Source: Symbiodinium natans
Taxonomy: Eukaryota > Sar > Dinophyceae > Suessiales > Symbiodiniaceae
Assembly (NCBI GenBank): GCA_905221605.1
Contig: CAJNDS010000868.1
Coordinates: 609,607 to 673,606 of the forward strand
Direction of reading: 5' to 3'
Length of the DNA stretch: 64,000 nucleotides
A program made the position numbers and the translations under genes. Under the pieces are notes generated by a model, which was given only the letters and a program-made list of their open reading frames with translations, did no database searches and had not been told where the DNA came from. The first letter of the stretch is position 1. Every line of letters starts with the position of its first letter. Of the stretch, positions 24,229 to 35,500 are shown in pieces.

Positions 24229-25930
24229 CTATTGTATGTGTGTGTGGGTGTTTGTTTTGGCATGTTACAGGGTGCTGTGAGTTACTTTTGGGGTGTCAGT
24301 GTCAAGGTCAGTTCGGGGAAACGGGCTCTTGTGGGTGCAGTTTCGGGGCTTCGGATTTGGAAGTTTTTGGGGCTTTCTCCGGGCATGTGGGGTTTCGGGC
24401 TCGGCGTTTCTCGGCTTTCAAGAGCTTCAGGGTTTAGGGGGGAATTTTTGAATGTGGGGTGTCGGGCCCTAAACCCTAAACATCCCTAAACCCTAAACCC
24501 TAAAACCCTAAGGAGAGTTCGAACGACTGGCGGGCAGCGCGAAGCATGAACGGCTGCTGCCTCACACTCAACCCCTCGACCCCAAGCTCCAAACACCGGG
24601 GTGTCCTTAGGATCTGGGGTTTAGGATGAGGATTCGTGCGAGTTGCCCTGTAGTCCGTATGCAGAGTGCACAAAAGCTGTTGGTAAGTAGAGTCTAAGTC
24701 AGGCAGCTGATGTTAGACCTTGGAGCTTATGCAAGGTACTTACAGCCCAAGACCCTAACCCCAAACCCTAAACCCCTGACATGCCCCCAGGAACCTTCAC
24801 GTAGTAGGCGCCTTATTTTCATCTCCTGTGCAGGTGCGGCTGTTGCGAGAGGCCCTGAAGGCTTCCAGCACGTTTGCAGCGTCCAGGGCTTTGGGGGGCT
24901 TTTCGGTAGAGGGTATGGTCGTTGTAGGGTTTAGTTTTTTTTTTTTTTTTTTTCGCGTTTTTTTTTGTTAACCCTGTAAACACCTTAGTTAAAGGGTTTA
25001 ATGACATGGTTTGAGGTTCGAGGTTTGGGGTGGGTTTTAGGGTTTAGGCGGAGGGTTTTCGTAAAGGGCTGTAGGGCTTGGGGGAAGGCTTGTTTAAAGA
25101 GGTGCTTAGGAGTTTTCAGGATTTTTTCGGGGGTTTGGGGGCGGGGTGGGGCGTTGACAGCAATTTCGGGATCTAAGGCTTCACTGACATGTCATTTGAG
25201 GGTTTTTGGGTGGTCTCGGGTGGTTTTTTCGGTGGTTCTGAAACCCTGAACCCTAAACCCTATAAACCCTAACCCCCAACCCTAAACTCTAACCCCTAAG
25301 CCCCAGAGGTTTAGCAAAACCCTTCTGACCCCTCCTAGGGTTGCAGCAACGACCCCAGGTAAACGTGTGCAAGGCTGAGCGCGAGTTTGGGGTTTAGGGT
25401 TTAGGGTTTAGGGTAACCCTAGATCCCAACCCCAAACCCCAAATTTCTCACCTTTCAGCCCCACCCAAAATCCTGAATTCTAAGCCCCCCGCCTCCTCGC
25501 CGAAGAATCGAAAACAACTCTAAGCCTCCCTCAGCCCCAGGCTCTTTGGAACCCGAGGCCCCCAAACCCTGCACCCTAAACCCTAAACCCTAAACCCTAA
25601 ACCCTAAACCCTAAACCCCAAACCCCAAACCCCAAACCCCAAACCCTAAACCCTAAACCCTAAACCCTAAACCCCAAACCCCAAACCCCAAACCCCAAAC
25701 CCCCAAACCCCAAATAATAAACCCCAAACCCCTCAACCCCAAACCCTGCACCCTAAACCCTAAACCCTAAACCCTAAACCCCAAACCCTAAACCCTAAAC
25801 CCTAAACCCTAAACCCTAAACCCTAAACCCTGCACCCTAAACCCTAAACCCTGCACCCTAAACCCTAAACCCTAAACCCTAAACCCTAAACCCTAAACCC
25901 TAAACCCTAAACCCTAAACCCTAAACCCGA
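23940..25930. other. Repeat mosaic with one (CA)n(TA)n tract and exon-like pieces
   Basis: Short TTTAGGG/TTCAGGG runs occur at 23,940-24,060; a dinucleotide tract CA then TA at 24,196-24,250; poly-T near 24,929-24,968; and CCCTAAA/CCCCAAA arrays from 25,565 to 25,930. At 24,834-24,890 a good pyrimidine tract and CAG precede an open stretch VRLLREALKASSTFAASRA, a likely exon of unknown family. Confidence 0.5.
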
Positions 25931-25933
25931 AAG

Positions 25934-26007
25934 GCGATGCAGGGCCCCGCCGCAGGGCTCGGGGGGGCTGCCGCGGATCGGATCTGGGAGCAGTTCCTGG
26001 AGCCTCT
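25934..26007 (+). CDS. Exon-like open stretch (DRIWEQFLEPL)
   Basis: Between a CCCTAAA array and a TTTAGGG array, after AAAG and before a GT. It reads AMQGPAAGLGGAAADRIWEQ and then FLEPL. No family is recognised. Its last 22 bases recur exactly at 26,081-26,102. Confidence 0.35.
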
Positions 26008-26025
26008 GTTTGGGGGTTTGGGGGG

Positions 26026-26460
26026 TTTAGGGTTTAGGGTTTAGGGTTTAGGGTTTAGGGTTCAGGGTTCAGGGTTCAGGGGAGCAGTTCCTGGAGCCTC
26101 TGGGGGAGTTTTTGGGGGTTTGGGGGGGTTTAGGGTTTAGGGTTTAGGGGTTTAGGGGTTTAGGGGTTTAGGGTTTAGGGTTTAGGCTTTAGGGTTTTAG
26201 GGGTTTAGGGGTTCAGGGTTTAGGGTTTAGGGGTTAGGGTTTAGGGTTTAGGGTTTAGGGGTTTGGGGGTTTATGGGCTTAGGGGTTTAGGGGTTTAGGG
26301 GTTTAGTGTTTAGGGTTCGGGGGTCAGGGGGTTAGGGTCTGGGTTTTGGATTTAACATAGGGGCCTTAATATTTAGAAGGGTTAAGGGTTTTGGGGTTTA
26401 GGGTCAAGGGGTTTAGGGGTTTAGGGTTTAGGGCTTTGGAGTTTTGAGTTTTAGGGTTAG
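26026..26460 (+). repeat. TTTAGGG and GGGGTTTA arrays left of the giant element
   Basis: Variable 7- and 8-base units. The array decays into single TTTAGGG copies about 60 bases before the 5' LTR of element 2. Confidence 0.85.
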
Positions 26461-26520
26461 GGTTCAGGCTTTAATTTAGGGCATTAATATTTAGAACGGG
26501 AACCCTTCTTAACCCTCTTC

Positions 26521-27203
26521 TAGCACAAAGAGGTCAAGTTAATTCCATGGGGTGCTGATTTGATGTACATGTGACTTTTGGGTTCGGGCCCGGGATAGAC
26601 ATCGACTTCGTCGTGGACAAGCCTGGATAGTGGACATGATTTTATGTCCATTCGCAGCTGTAAGCTGCTCAAGAAGGGCCCTTCTAGTATTGTAGCAGCC
26701 GAACTTGTACAGTTTTCGCCCCCGTGGATAGTATTCCTGTACGTTGTGGACCTGACTGGCCAACTCGCATCCGGAGGAAAGAGGAGCCAAAAGGGTCGAG
26801 CGTCGACGAGGAATAGATCCTTTTCCCTAACCTCGGGATAGTTATCTGTTCTCTTTACAACTCATAGCCGGAGGCCGGAGGATACTGAGGGCAGGTGGCT
26901 GTTCAGGTGAATATCGGGATAGGTGTACAACACGCAGCCGGACGGCTAGTGGATACATCTAGAGCGATAGGTTACCACCCCCTGGAGATAGCAACTCTGG
27001 GGATCCTTCCGATAGTTAACGTCGGGAGTGGCTCGGAACGATTGGCTAGCTACCTTGAGTTCCCCGTTGACAGGGATACTGTTACTTCTGGTGCAACATT
27101 ACAACCTACAACTGTAAATATACAACTTCTTTCTCCTCGTGTGGCCTGAGCTAGTTACTGGAACGGGTTGCGCAAGTTTTCATTGGTTTGGACACTTCGC
27201 ACA
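26521..27203 (+). repeat. 5' LTR of element 2
   Basis: Aligned with 57,768-58,467 from TAGCACAAAG to CGCACA. The last 370 bases including the G after the LTR (26,835-27,204) are identical to 58,099-58,468. The first 310 bases differ by many transitions and by insertions and deletions. Confidence 0.93.
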
Positions 27204-27214
27204 GGTTAAGAGCC
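27204..27214 (+). promoter_or_regulatory. Primer-binding site matching a half tRNA-Lys
   Basis: GGTTAAGAGCC directly follows the CA end of the LTR. Its complement GGCTCTTAACC is an anticodon arm with loop CUCUUAA, anticodon CUU (lysine). The register is the same as in element 1, where the loop is CUCAUAA. The match is short, so the tRNA identity is inferred. Confidence 0.5.
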
Positions 27215-27327
27215 TTGTTGCTTGGCCTGGACGAGCTGTTCGAGAAGTTTTTCTTGGTATAGCGAAGAGGTACCACTTGCATAGCGAAGTTTTCTGCATT
27301 TGTCATTTGTGTTCATTGACTGCAGCA

Positions 27328-30300
27328 ATGTCCACACGTGATAGCATTGGGAGCAGTGAGTCTAGCGATAGTGATGTGTTAGGAACAGGGAATAGATTCC
27401 TCGAGGACCAGGTCACTGCGGTCAATCAGGATGTGGCCGCCGTTGATAGTCATGTGAGAAGCATAGCCGACGCCGAGACCATGAGCTTCATCGACGACGG
27501 ACGGAATAGTGGAAGGACAGGAGTGGAGATGGATAATAATGCTGATAGAGATCGCCTCGGCCTCAGATTGTCAGGACCGCTTACTGTAGACGTTAGGTCG
27601 AGCGCTGCGGATAGTATGTTAGTGCCAGGACCACCCCCAGGACTGACGGATAGAAACTTGGAGATTGTGGCGACGATGGATAGAATAGGGAGATCGGAAG
27701 GACTGGGCTATGCCGGGATAGCGGATATGTCAGGCACTCAGGGGAATGACGCAGGCGAAGGATTGCGGGAGCTGCTTGCTATCCCATCAATCGCCGATAG
27801 AGGGGATGCCGTAATGCAGCTCAGCATGCTTGCAAGCAGTCCTGTAGTGTTTGATCCAGTTATGGGAGCTACAGATTTAAATGAGTATAGGGCCGGAAGA
27901 GGTGGGATAGAAGCGGGAAACGCTAGGACTCCGACGCTTGCTATCGAGGATCTGGCTGGAATAGATGGAAGGATGGAAGAGGGACCGTTCGTCATCCCCT
28001 CCGAGCCTGTGTCCCACGGGACGAATTACGAGTCAACGGGAGGTGCCAAGGGAATCACTGGTTCCAGGTTAGAAATGGCGATCGAGGACAGAGTGGATAG
28101 CCTTGCAGTGTCATCATCGTCGGATCATGATAGGACGATCAGGAGGAATGATGATGGAATAGATGCGATGATGCCTAGTGGCGAGCTCGGTGCTGAGGGC
28201 GATCGAACGAGAAGTGCGGATAGCGGACATTGGATGGGCAGAGGGAATGGAGATGATCTCGTTCCAGGAGTGTATTCGAATAGTGCGACCATGATTGGGA
28301 ATGTCGGTGCCGATCCTACAGACCTGGAGTTGATAGCTAAGGGATCGTCAGCGGTAGCGCAGAACGTGATCAGTGAGAGCGATGATAGAGCACTGTCTGT
28401 ATTTTCATCTACAGGTCTCTCGGAGGCATCACCAGGCGGGAACGTTGAAGCGTTGAAAGATGTGGGGATGGGTCAGACTACGACGATCGGAATAGAGTGG
28501 GGATCCCATGGAATCCGGAGTACTCTCGAGGAAACGGGGGTCATCACTGACGTGGACTTTGCGAAGTTCTTCACAGATCAGGGACCAGGAGAGCCTGGAT
28601 CAACGCCCATGACGATGCAATCGGATTCGCAGGAACGGTGGAACGCTGGGATATATGGTGCCGAGATCGCAGGGGTAGAGAAAGACAGGTCACGAAAGAT
28701 GTCGATGGGGTCGGATAGTGGACACTCAGGTGGTCGATCTACATCATTGAAGAGGGATAGCCCGGGTGGATCGGAAAATGGAGTTGGTACCACCAGCAAG
28801 ATAGGCAAGATGGATGAGGGACTGCGTAAGCAACGAGCGGAGCAGGCCGTTAAGGAGATGAACCAGATAGCCGAGAGCGTCCCCGCAGCCAAGAAGTCGA
28901 AATCGACAGAAATTGGGGGACCGATCCATCAGGCAGGAATGATCACCCCGGATCAGGGTAGCGAGGGATGGGGCAATCGATCCCCGGCTCCACGATCTCC
29001 TGGGATAGGTGGGCAGTACGAACATTTCGGGATCAATACTCCTCCTGAAGGACGAGGCAGGAACGATGAGATGAGGGCAACATCATCCCCACCCAGGCGG
29101 GCAAAGATGAGAGCTCCTGCTGATCCGGACAAGTCGTCGTTGGGAGAGATAGATGGCAGGATAGATGACTTACAGACGGTGGTTGTGGACACGCAGACCG
29201 ACGTAGCCAAGCTTAAGGTGGCAAGCGAATGTGCAAGTGCAATTGCTAATAGCTCAGCGGAAAAGGCGGACGTCGTGAGCAAGAGATTGATGGAATGCGA
29301 GGAGGAGGTGAAGCACTGGAAAGGATGGATAGAGTCGCAGCAGATAGATACCAAGACAACGCTGTCGCAGGAGTTGAAAGAGATGAGTCGGATCATGGAC
29401 GGGAGCATCAGCGAGGATAGAATGGACGATGCAATGGCACCGCAACTGACCGAGGGAGCCATGCAGCTCGCACGGAGAATGAGACGGCAGGTTGAGAACG
29501 TGAAGGTGCTCAAGACCTCTGTTACGACTAGATTGAAGGGAGTGGAGGAACGATTGTCCACGGCGGAGCATTCCACTGACGCGGCCAAACAGAGTACCGG
29601 GACGAAGATCACCACATTAGAGACAGGATTGAACGAGGTGAGACGTGGCATAGGTGTAGTCTTCTCGAGCATGCAAATGCGACACGAGAATGGAACATGG
29701 AAGAACGAGAGACTGGATAAAGTAGAGACGGTTTTGAATAGACAATGGGACCAGATCAAGATAGCGGGCGAGGAACTAAGGAAGCTGAAGTCCAAGGGGA
29801 GTCAGAAAGCCGGAACAGATACGGCATCGTCGTCCCATTGCCACAGCCAAGGAAAAGGTCCTGGATGCGGATGCAGAGAACCTGGCGAGGGTCACGGCAC
29901 GTGCATAGATGGGGCAGTGCGGGGCGAAACCAAGAAGCTGAGTGAAGTGGTTCTGGCGCAGAAGGAACACATAATGACCGTCGCGAGAGAGGTGATAAAG
30001 AACCGCAAAAGCGTGGCTGAGATTGTGGCGAACATGACAAAGGTTCACAAGACTTGCGAGAATGTCGCGGCAAGGACCGATCGGATGGATGAGAAGAGAA
30101 ACGGAGAACAGGCCTGGGTGAAGGATACCGTGCGAAAGATGGAAAAGACAATGGAGTCAATGTCGAGCCGTATGATAGATGAGCAGAAGAGAGTCACGGG
30201 CGAATTTATCCTTGTCAATGCTCGAATTGATGAGAGCGCACGGAACGAAGGGGTAGGCAAGATGCGAGGAAACAGCGCGGAGATAGGAAAGCCACCGACC

Positions 30301-32451
30301 ATGTCACGCGGACGAGATAGTCACGGTGGGAGTGGGGGAGCCGACGGAAGAGCCAGGAGCGACAATGCCCGAGGAATAGAGGCTTCGAGGCCGGAGTCGG
30401 CAGGTCCTGTGGTAGATCGAAGGATTGAGAATAGATGCATTGTGTTAGAACAGCAGGTGACCAAGATCACTAGTCAATTGCAGGGGTTGACCACTGTGAA
30501 TGAGCGGATCGTGAGGGAGAACGCTAGCCTGCTCAGTGAGATAGAAAGCATGAAGGGGGAGAACAAAGGAGTGACAGAGTCGGTAGCGCGGATGATTCGG
30601 GATAATAGAGATGAGGTATCCAAAAAGAGAGCGGATCTCGATCTTCGTAGTAGAGAAATGCTTGAACTCAAAGAGAAGAACGAGCAGTTGGAGGCAACGG
30701 TACGAGAGTATGAACGGAGACTGGAGCAGGTGAAACGAAACGATAGCATTAAAGCAGAGCTGGATAGCATGTGGCATAGAATCGGTGAGATCGGCAAGCA
30801 AAGCTCCGAGTACGCCATGCCAGCGCCGGGTGCGGGAGGTGCTTCGAACGCTGGCTCCGCAAGACCAAGTGCCGGTGCCACGCCTGCGCCAAGTTCGTTT
30901 GGGGATAGAAGAGAGCATGGAAGAAAGGATAGACAAGGAGATGGAGGTCTGTTGGGGGAAGAGACTAGGATTAGAAGGTGCCCTGTGTGTGTTAGACAAG
31001 CAGAAATGATGATTGCATGCCATGGCTGCGGAAGAGAAGTGTGTGGTAATTGCTATGAGTACCATGATGACTTGTGCATGCTGTGCTCCACTGATAGAAG
31101 GGGATGCGATGCCGGAGGATATGCAGGGACAGGACTTCCGAGGCCGCAGAGTGGACGCGATCATGAGGGGGACGATGCCAGATTCAGGAATCCGGTAGGA
31201 GGAGGATACAGCAAGTTTAAGGACACCAGAGGGATGGAGAAATGCAACGAGATATCGATAGCGAAGGAGCCATCATCCGGAGAAGTAGGACTGTGGCTGG
31301 GCGATGTGGCACATACCGCGAAGGCTGCGTATCTGTATGATGGGGACTATGCATACACGCAGGTACTGAAGGTACGCGAAAGGAGCGAAGCGATGATAGA
31401 CATGGAACTCAAGTACCCTGCGCTAGAGAACCAGCTGTTTAGCGGATTGAAGAGAGCAATAAAGTCAGAGTCATTGTCAGCGAAGGTGAAGATGGAGATG
31501 TACAAGACTCAGCAAGTGGGAGATGGAAAACCGATGACGGCCATGAGATTGCTTACGCTGATAGTAAAGCATGTTGAGATCCCGATAGCTAAAGAGAGTC
31601 AGGTGCTGTACGATGGTCTGAGCAGCACGAAGGTTATGCATTTCCCGGGGAAGCCCGAAGAGGAGGCACTGGAGGAGTTCATGACTAGATGGGATCTGGC
31701 GCACACGAACCTTGTAGGGCTGAAAGGCAATACCTGGAGCGAGCAACAGCTGGGATGGATGTTGCATTCGAAGGTGCAGAGAGTTCAGGTGCTGAACCAC
31801 GATATTGAGGCATGGAGAGTGCTTCCGGACGAGGCCAAGACGCACACCTGGTTGCGAAAGAGAATCAAGGATAGACTGGAGATGTGGAGAGCGGACAAGA
31901 ACATAGACGAGGCCTCAATGCGGGTGAGTCGACAGGCGTTCACGAGTGGATATGCCGCGATGCCGGCTCAGCAGGGATCATATAGAGCGCCGGTGAATAG
32001 AAGAAGCGCGTACACTGATGATAGACCGAGGAGTTCATCGCCCGCAGGGGGAAATGGCTACGGAAGAGGGATATCTGTGGGAAGAGGCAGGGACGGACTT
32101 TCGCAGGCGGGGAGAGCTGACGACCCGAAGAATAGATATGGATCCAAGTCGCCGTTTGGAAAGAGAGGGGTCTGCTACCCCTATACGCGTGGAACGTGCC
32201 CGATGACTGCGGCGGACTGCAAGCATTCGCACGATATCTATCTGTATAGTCAGGCGGAAGAGGTCCTCAAGAAGGCGGGATACTGCTTTGAGCATTTTCG
32301 GTATGGCAGCTGTAGAAATGACAAATGTAAAATGCTCCATGAGGCTATCCCGAATAGCATTAGGGAGGCATTTGAGACAGTAGAGATAGAACAGAAGGAG
32401 ACGAGGCCATCGAGTCCACATGCTGATGGTGAAGGGCCGAGTTTTCGCTAG
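27328..32451 (+). CDS. Gag-like protein of element 2
   Basis: 1,707 residues from ATG 27,328. The frame is open upstream into the LTR, but the first ATG here is the natural start. The first 550 residues are acidic, Ser/Asp-rich and low in complexity. About 600-1,150 is predicted coiled coil. A Cys-rich finger (CPVC..CHGC..CGNC..CMLC, about 1,217-1,253) follows. About 1,417-1,520 resembles a copia capsid helix bundle (PEEEALEEFMTRWD). Two CCCH fingers, C-x7-C-x6-C-x3-H and C-x8-C-x4-C-x3-H, lie at about 1,614-1,670 and likely bind RNA. Stop TAG at 32,449. Confidence 0.85.
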   Translation: MSTRDSIGSSESSDSDVLGTGNRFLEDQVTAVNQDVAAVDSHVRSIADAETMSFIDDGRNSGRTGVEMDNNADRDRLGLRLSGPLTVDVRSSAADSMLVPGPPPGLTDRNLEIVATMDRIGRSEGLGYAGIADMSGTQGNDAGEGLRELLAIPSIADRGDAVMQLSMLASSPVVFDPVMGATDLNEYRAGRGGIEAGNARTPTLAIEDLAGIDGRMEEGPFVIPSEPVSHGTNYESTGGAKGITGSRLEMAIEDRVDSLAVSSSSDHDRTIRRNDDGIDAMMPSGELGAEGDRTRSADSGHWMGRGNGDDLVPGVYSNSATMIGNVGADPTDLELIAKGSSAVAQNVISESDDRALSVFSSTGLSEASPGGNVEALKDVGMGQTTTIGIEWGSHGIRSTLEETGVITDVDFAKFFTDQGPGEPGSTPMTMQSDSQERWNAGIYGAEIAGVEKDRSRKMSMGSDSGHSGGRSTSLKRDSPGGSENGVGTTSKIGKMDEGLRKQRAEQAVKEMNQIAESVPAAKKSKSTEIGGPIHQAGMITPDQGSEGWGNRSPAPRSPGIGGQYEHFGINTPPEGRGRNDEMRATSSPPRRAKMRAPADPDKSSLGEIDGRIDDLQTVVVDTQTDVAKLKVASECASAIANSSAEKADVVSKRLMECEEEVKHWKGWIESQQIDTKTTLSQELKEMSRIMDGSISEDRMDDAMAPQLTEGAMQLARRMRRQVENVKVLKTSVTTRLKGVEERLSTAEHSTDAAKQSTGTKITTLETGLNEVRRGIGVVFSSMQMRHENGTWKNERLDKVETVLNRQWDQIKIAGEELRKLKSKGSQKAGTDTASSSHCHSQGKGPGCGCREPGEGHGTCIDGAVRGETKKLSEVVLAQKEHIMTVAREVIKNRKSVAEIVANMTKVHKTCENVAARTDRMDEKRNGEQAWVKDTVRKMEKTMESMSSRMIDEQKRVTGEFILVNARIDESARNEGVGKMRGNSAEIGKPPTMSRGRDSHGGSGGADGRARSDNARGIEASRPESAGPVVDRRIENRCIVLEQQVTKITSQLQGLTTVNERIVRENASLLSEIESMKGENKGVTESVARMIRDNRDEVSKKRADLDLRSREMLELKEKNEQLEATVREYERRLEQVKRNDSIKAELDSMWHRIGEIGKQSSEYAMPAPGAGGASNAGSARPSAGATPAPSSFGDRREHGRKDRQGDGGLLGEETRIRRCPVCVRQAEMMIACHGCGREVCGNCYEYHDDLCMLCSTDRRGCDAGGYAGTGLPRPQSGRDHEGDDARFRNPVGGGYSKFKDTRGMEKCNEISIAKEPSSGEVGLWLGDVAHTAKAAYLYDGDYAYTQVLKVRERSEAMIDMELKYPALENQLFSGLKRAIKSESLSAKVKMEMYKTQQVGDGKPMTAMRLLTLIVKHVEIPIAKESQVLYDGLSSTKVMHFPGKPEEEALEEFMTRWDLAHTNLVGLKGNTWSEQQLGWMLHSKVQRVQVLNHDIEAWRVLPDEAKTHTWLRKRIKDRLEMWRADKNIDEASMRVSRQAFTSGYAAMPAQQGSYRAPVNRRSAYTDDRPRSSSPAGGNGYGRGISVGRGRDGLSQAGRADDPKNRYGSKSPFGKRGVCYPYTRGTCPMTAADCKHSHDIYLYSQAEEVLKKAGYCFEHFRYGSCRNDKCKMLHEAIPNSIREAFETVEIEQKETRPSSPHADGEGPSFR

Positions 32452-32501
32452 GGGCGGGCCGAAACCCACAGGCCAGCGATGATAGTCAGGTATATGCGGC
32501 C

Positions 32502-35500
32502 ATGCCTGTGGTACGACAAGGGGATGATAGCGCCGAAGGCACGCTTAGGGGAATACTGGTGACAGCGACAGGCAGGGAGCGAGTGAGGAAGGGTAATAGG
32601 CGAGTCAAGGGGTTGGGCTCCGAAGAGACGGGGATAGCAGGACTGGATATATGCTATTGGAAAGGACACACAGCCGACAAGATGGTACGAAAGTGCAAAA
32701 ACGTACACAAGAAGGGGTATGTACATGATGTGAAACGATATCCCGTGATTGAGGAGGCAAAGGCAAGGCTACGAGGAATATCCCTAGCCGAAGAGGTCGT
32801 GCTGGACATACTTGCCGGAGAGCAAGGCGAGGAAGGTAAGGATGCTTCAAGACTGGCTGATAGGATAGTGGAGGAATGCAGGAGAATAGGTATAGTCGAC
32901 GAGAGATTCCGCGTGGATAGTCGAGAGGATAGTCAACCGGCGGCGTCTGCACAGCATTGTTTGCCATCGGTAATGAGACGATGGATGATAGACTCGGGGT
33001 GCGCTATGGATCTGATAGCAGAGGCAGACCTCACCCAGGATGAAAAAGATATGGCTATTGAGGCGAAGAAAGTGCGGTTCAACACCGCCAACGGCAACAC
33101 CACGTCAAAGCAAGAAATATGCATGGATATTCAAGGGATGCCTGAGACGATGAGGATTAGAATGCTCGAGAGTACTCCCGCTGTTCTATCGATGGGGAGG
33201 AGATGTATGAAAATGGGATATTCGTTCCATTGGCTGGCGGGCGCGAACCCCGTGTTCGTCAAGCCTGATTCGAGCTTGATAGTACTGAAAGTCATCGGGG
33301 ATATCCCATACATGGTGGATAGAATGTCAACGGTCGTTAGTGAAAGTGAGCGGAGTGACTATCACATCTATCCTGCTATGCCAGCGCCTCTTGCGATTGA
33401 ATTGCCCGTGCGAGGAAATTCCAGTCCGAGGAGGATCGGAGAGAAACAGGATGAATGTAGTCCCAAAAGCGTGGACTCGGACACGGATAGAGACATCGAA
33501 GAGGAACCGATAGGAAAGGCCGCCAACGACGACGGGAGGCTACTAGACAAGTGGATGTTAACGGGTAATAAGGCGGTGTGTTTCCACAACAAACCAAGAA
33601 CGAAGGCTTGCGATCCATGGTTTGAGACACTGAAATTCCCAGAGATACATGCACTTGTACCGCGATTCGCCGAGCGGTGTAGATCCAAACGTGTGTACGA
33701 AGGTGGCAAAACCGTGGCGGAATGGATAGACTGGGTGGATAAGTGCAATGAGGGAGAGAGTAGAGACGCGGAGAAGGACTTATGGACAGGCAAGACCATG
33801 TTCAAGATAGAAGGGCTCACATTCGAAGGAGCGGATGCAGGAGAAGCGGTGCAGAGCGATAGCGCGAAGGTGAGAAAACATATCTTGAATAGAATGGCTG
33901 CGGACGAAAACGCGGGGCTAGATGACTTGATGATGATGCTGGACAAGAACATCGGTACCGGTGGCGAGGCAGAGACGCTAGTCGAGATAGCCAGGTGTTT
34001 ATGGCCACTTGCTCCTCAAGAGATACTTGACGGCGGAAAGGCACATAAACCCCAGGGAGAAACGAGACCTGAAATCATGAAGATAAGGAAAGCGATTGAA
34101 GGGAGCAGAAGGGTTATTGTGCACATTTGTTGTGGAAAGTCAAGGGGAAAGTTTGATGACATCGCAAGTGAATTAGGAATGAGTGTGATAGACATCGACA
34201 TGGAGGAGAACGTGCTGCGATCTGATACATGGTGGTGGCTAGTGAAGCTGGCCACAACCAATTTGGTTTTTTGCTGGCTAGCCGGACCGCCTTGCAGAAC
34301 GAGGTCCGTGATGAGATACAGAAGGCCTGGTCCGATTCCGCTTAGGTCGAGGAATGGACCGGAGAGGTGGGGATACTCATTTATCAGTTGGGCACAGAAG
34401 CAGGAATGCCGTGACGACGATATCATCATACTGCGCGTGTGCATGCTTGTGGTGATAGGAAAGGCACGTCACCGACGATTGAGAGCCCCAACGATGTGTC
34501 TCATTGAGCAGCCCCAGGACCCCGAGACGTATTGGGATGATACGCCAGAAGGGGGATACGCATCATTGTGGGCGACAGAAGAATGGGATAGGACGAGTGC
34601 CATCCTAGGAACGAAGCTGTTCAGTTTTGATCAGGGACCGATGGGACACTCTAGGAAAAAGCCGACAACGATAGCGACTGACGCAGAGTTGATAGGATGG
34701 GCGGTCAATCTTAGAGGACCAGGGACCGGAGCGACGAACGATGGCAATGATAGAAGCAAGGGCGAGATGAGCGAGTCACAAAACTGGTCGGAGTGGGCGC
34801 CGGGATTAGTGCGAGCCATCAAGGAGACTATGCGTAAGCACCACCGAATTTCATCAGTGGTCGAAAAGGGGATAGACGAGAGGAATAGGGAGACAACGAC
34901 AGAACAAGACGATGGTGACGGTCGACTGAGAACGACGTTCTACTGCGCCGCGTGTAAGGCCGATTCATCCGGGGTATGCGGTTTTTGTGAAAGAGCTTTG
35001 AGTCCTGAGCAGATTGAGGCGGGGCAAAGCGCACGCAATATGACGGATGCGGAGTTTCAGCTCATCCACGGAATGAAGAAGAGTCCGGATGACGACCTAA
35101 GGATCGCGGAGCAAGTCGTCGCTGTACCCGGCGAGGAAGAAAGCGCCGAAAACGGAGGCGAATTGGATGATGATATAGATTTGCCAGGAATAGCCGATGA
35201 AGAACAGGCTAGAAGAGGAGTGGGAGAGCCTCAGAAGGATGATAGCGCCGGTGACATGGGAGAAGTGGAACAAGCAAAGGCAGAAGACGGACCTGCGGAT
35301 CAGGTTCGAGTTGCGGATAGAATTGGCGAAGGGATAGGGTCGAGCAAAACTGTGAGCATCCGGAGAGCAAGATACTCACCGGAGTATGCAAAATCGACGG
35401 AACATTTGCTCACGCATCTCCCAAAGAACATGCACTGCGTTGCTTGTCGACAAGGCAAAGCAATAAACGTCCCCTTCAACAGGGGCGAAGGCATCACAGA

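Noticed and set aside
2888-26460. A chromosome end or true telomere
   Set aside because: Arrays switch orientation many times, are interrupted by unique islands and exons, and unique genes lie on both sides.
26895-27149. An 84-codon frame inside the 5' LTR of element 2, repeated identically at 58,159-58,413
   Set aside because: It starts at GTG, not ATG, and lies in the 370-base block that is identical between LTRs for other reasons. Identity therefore gives no evidence of coding.
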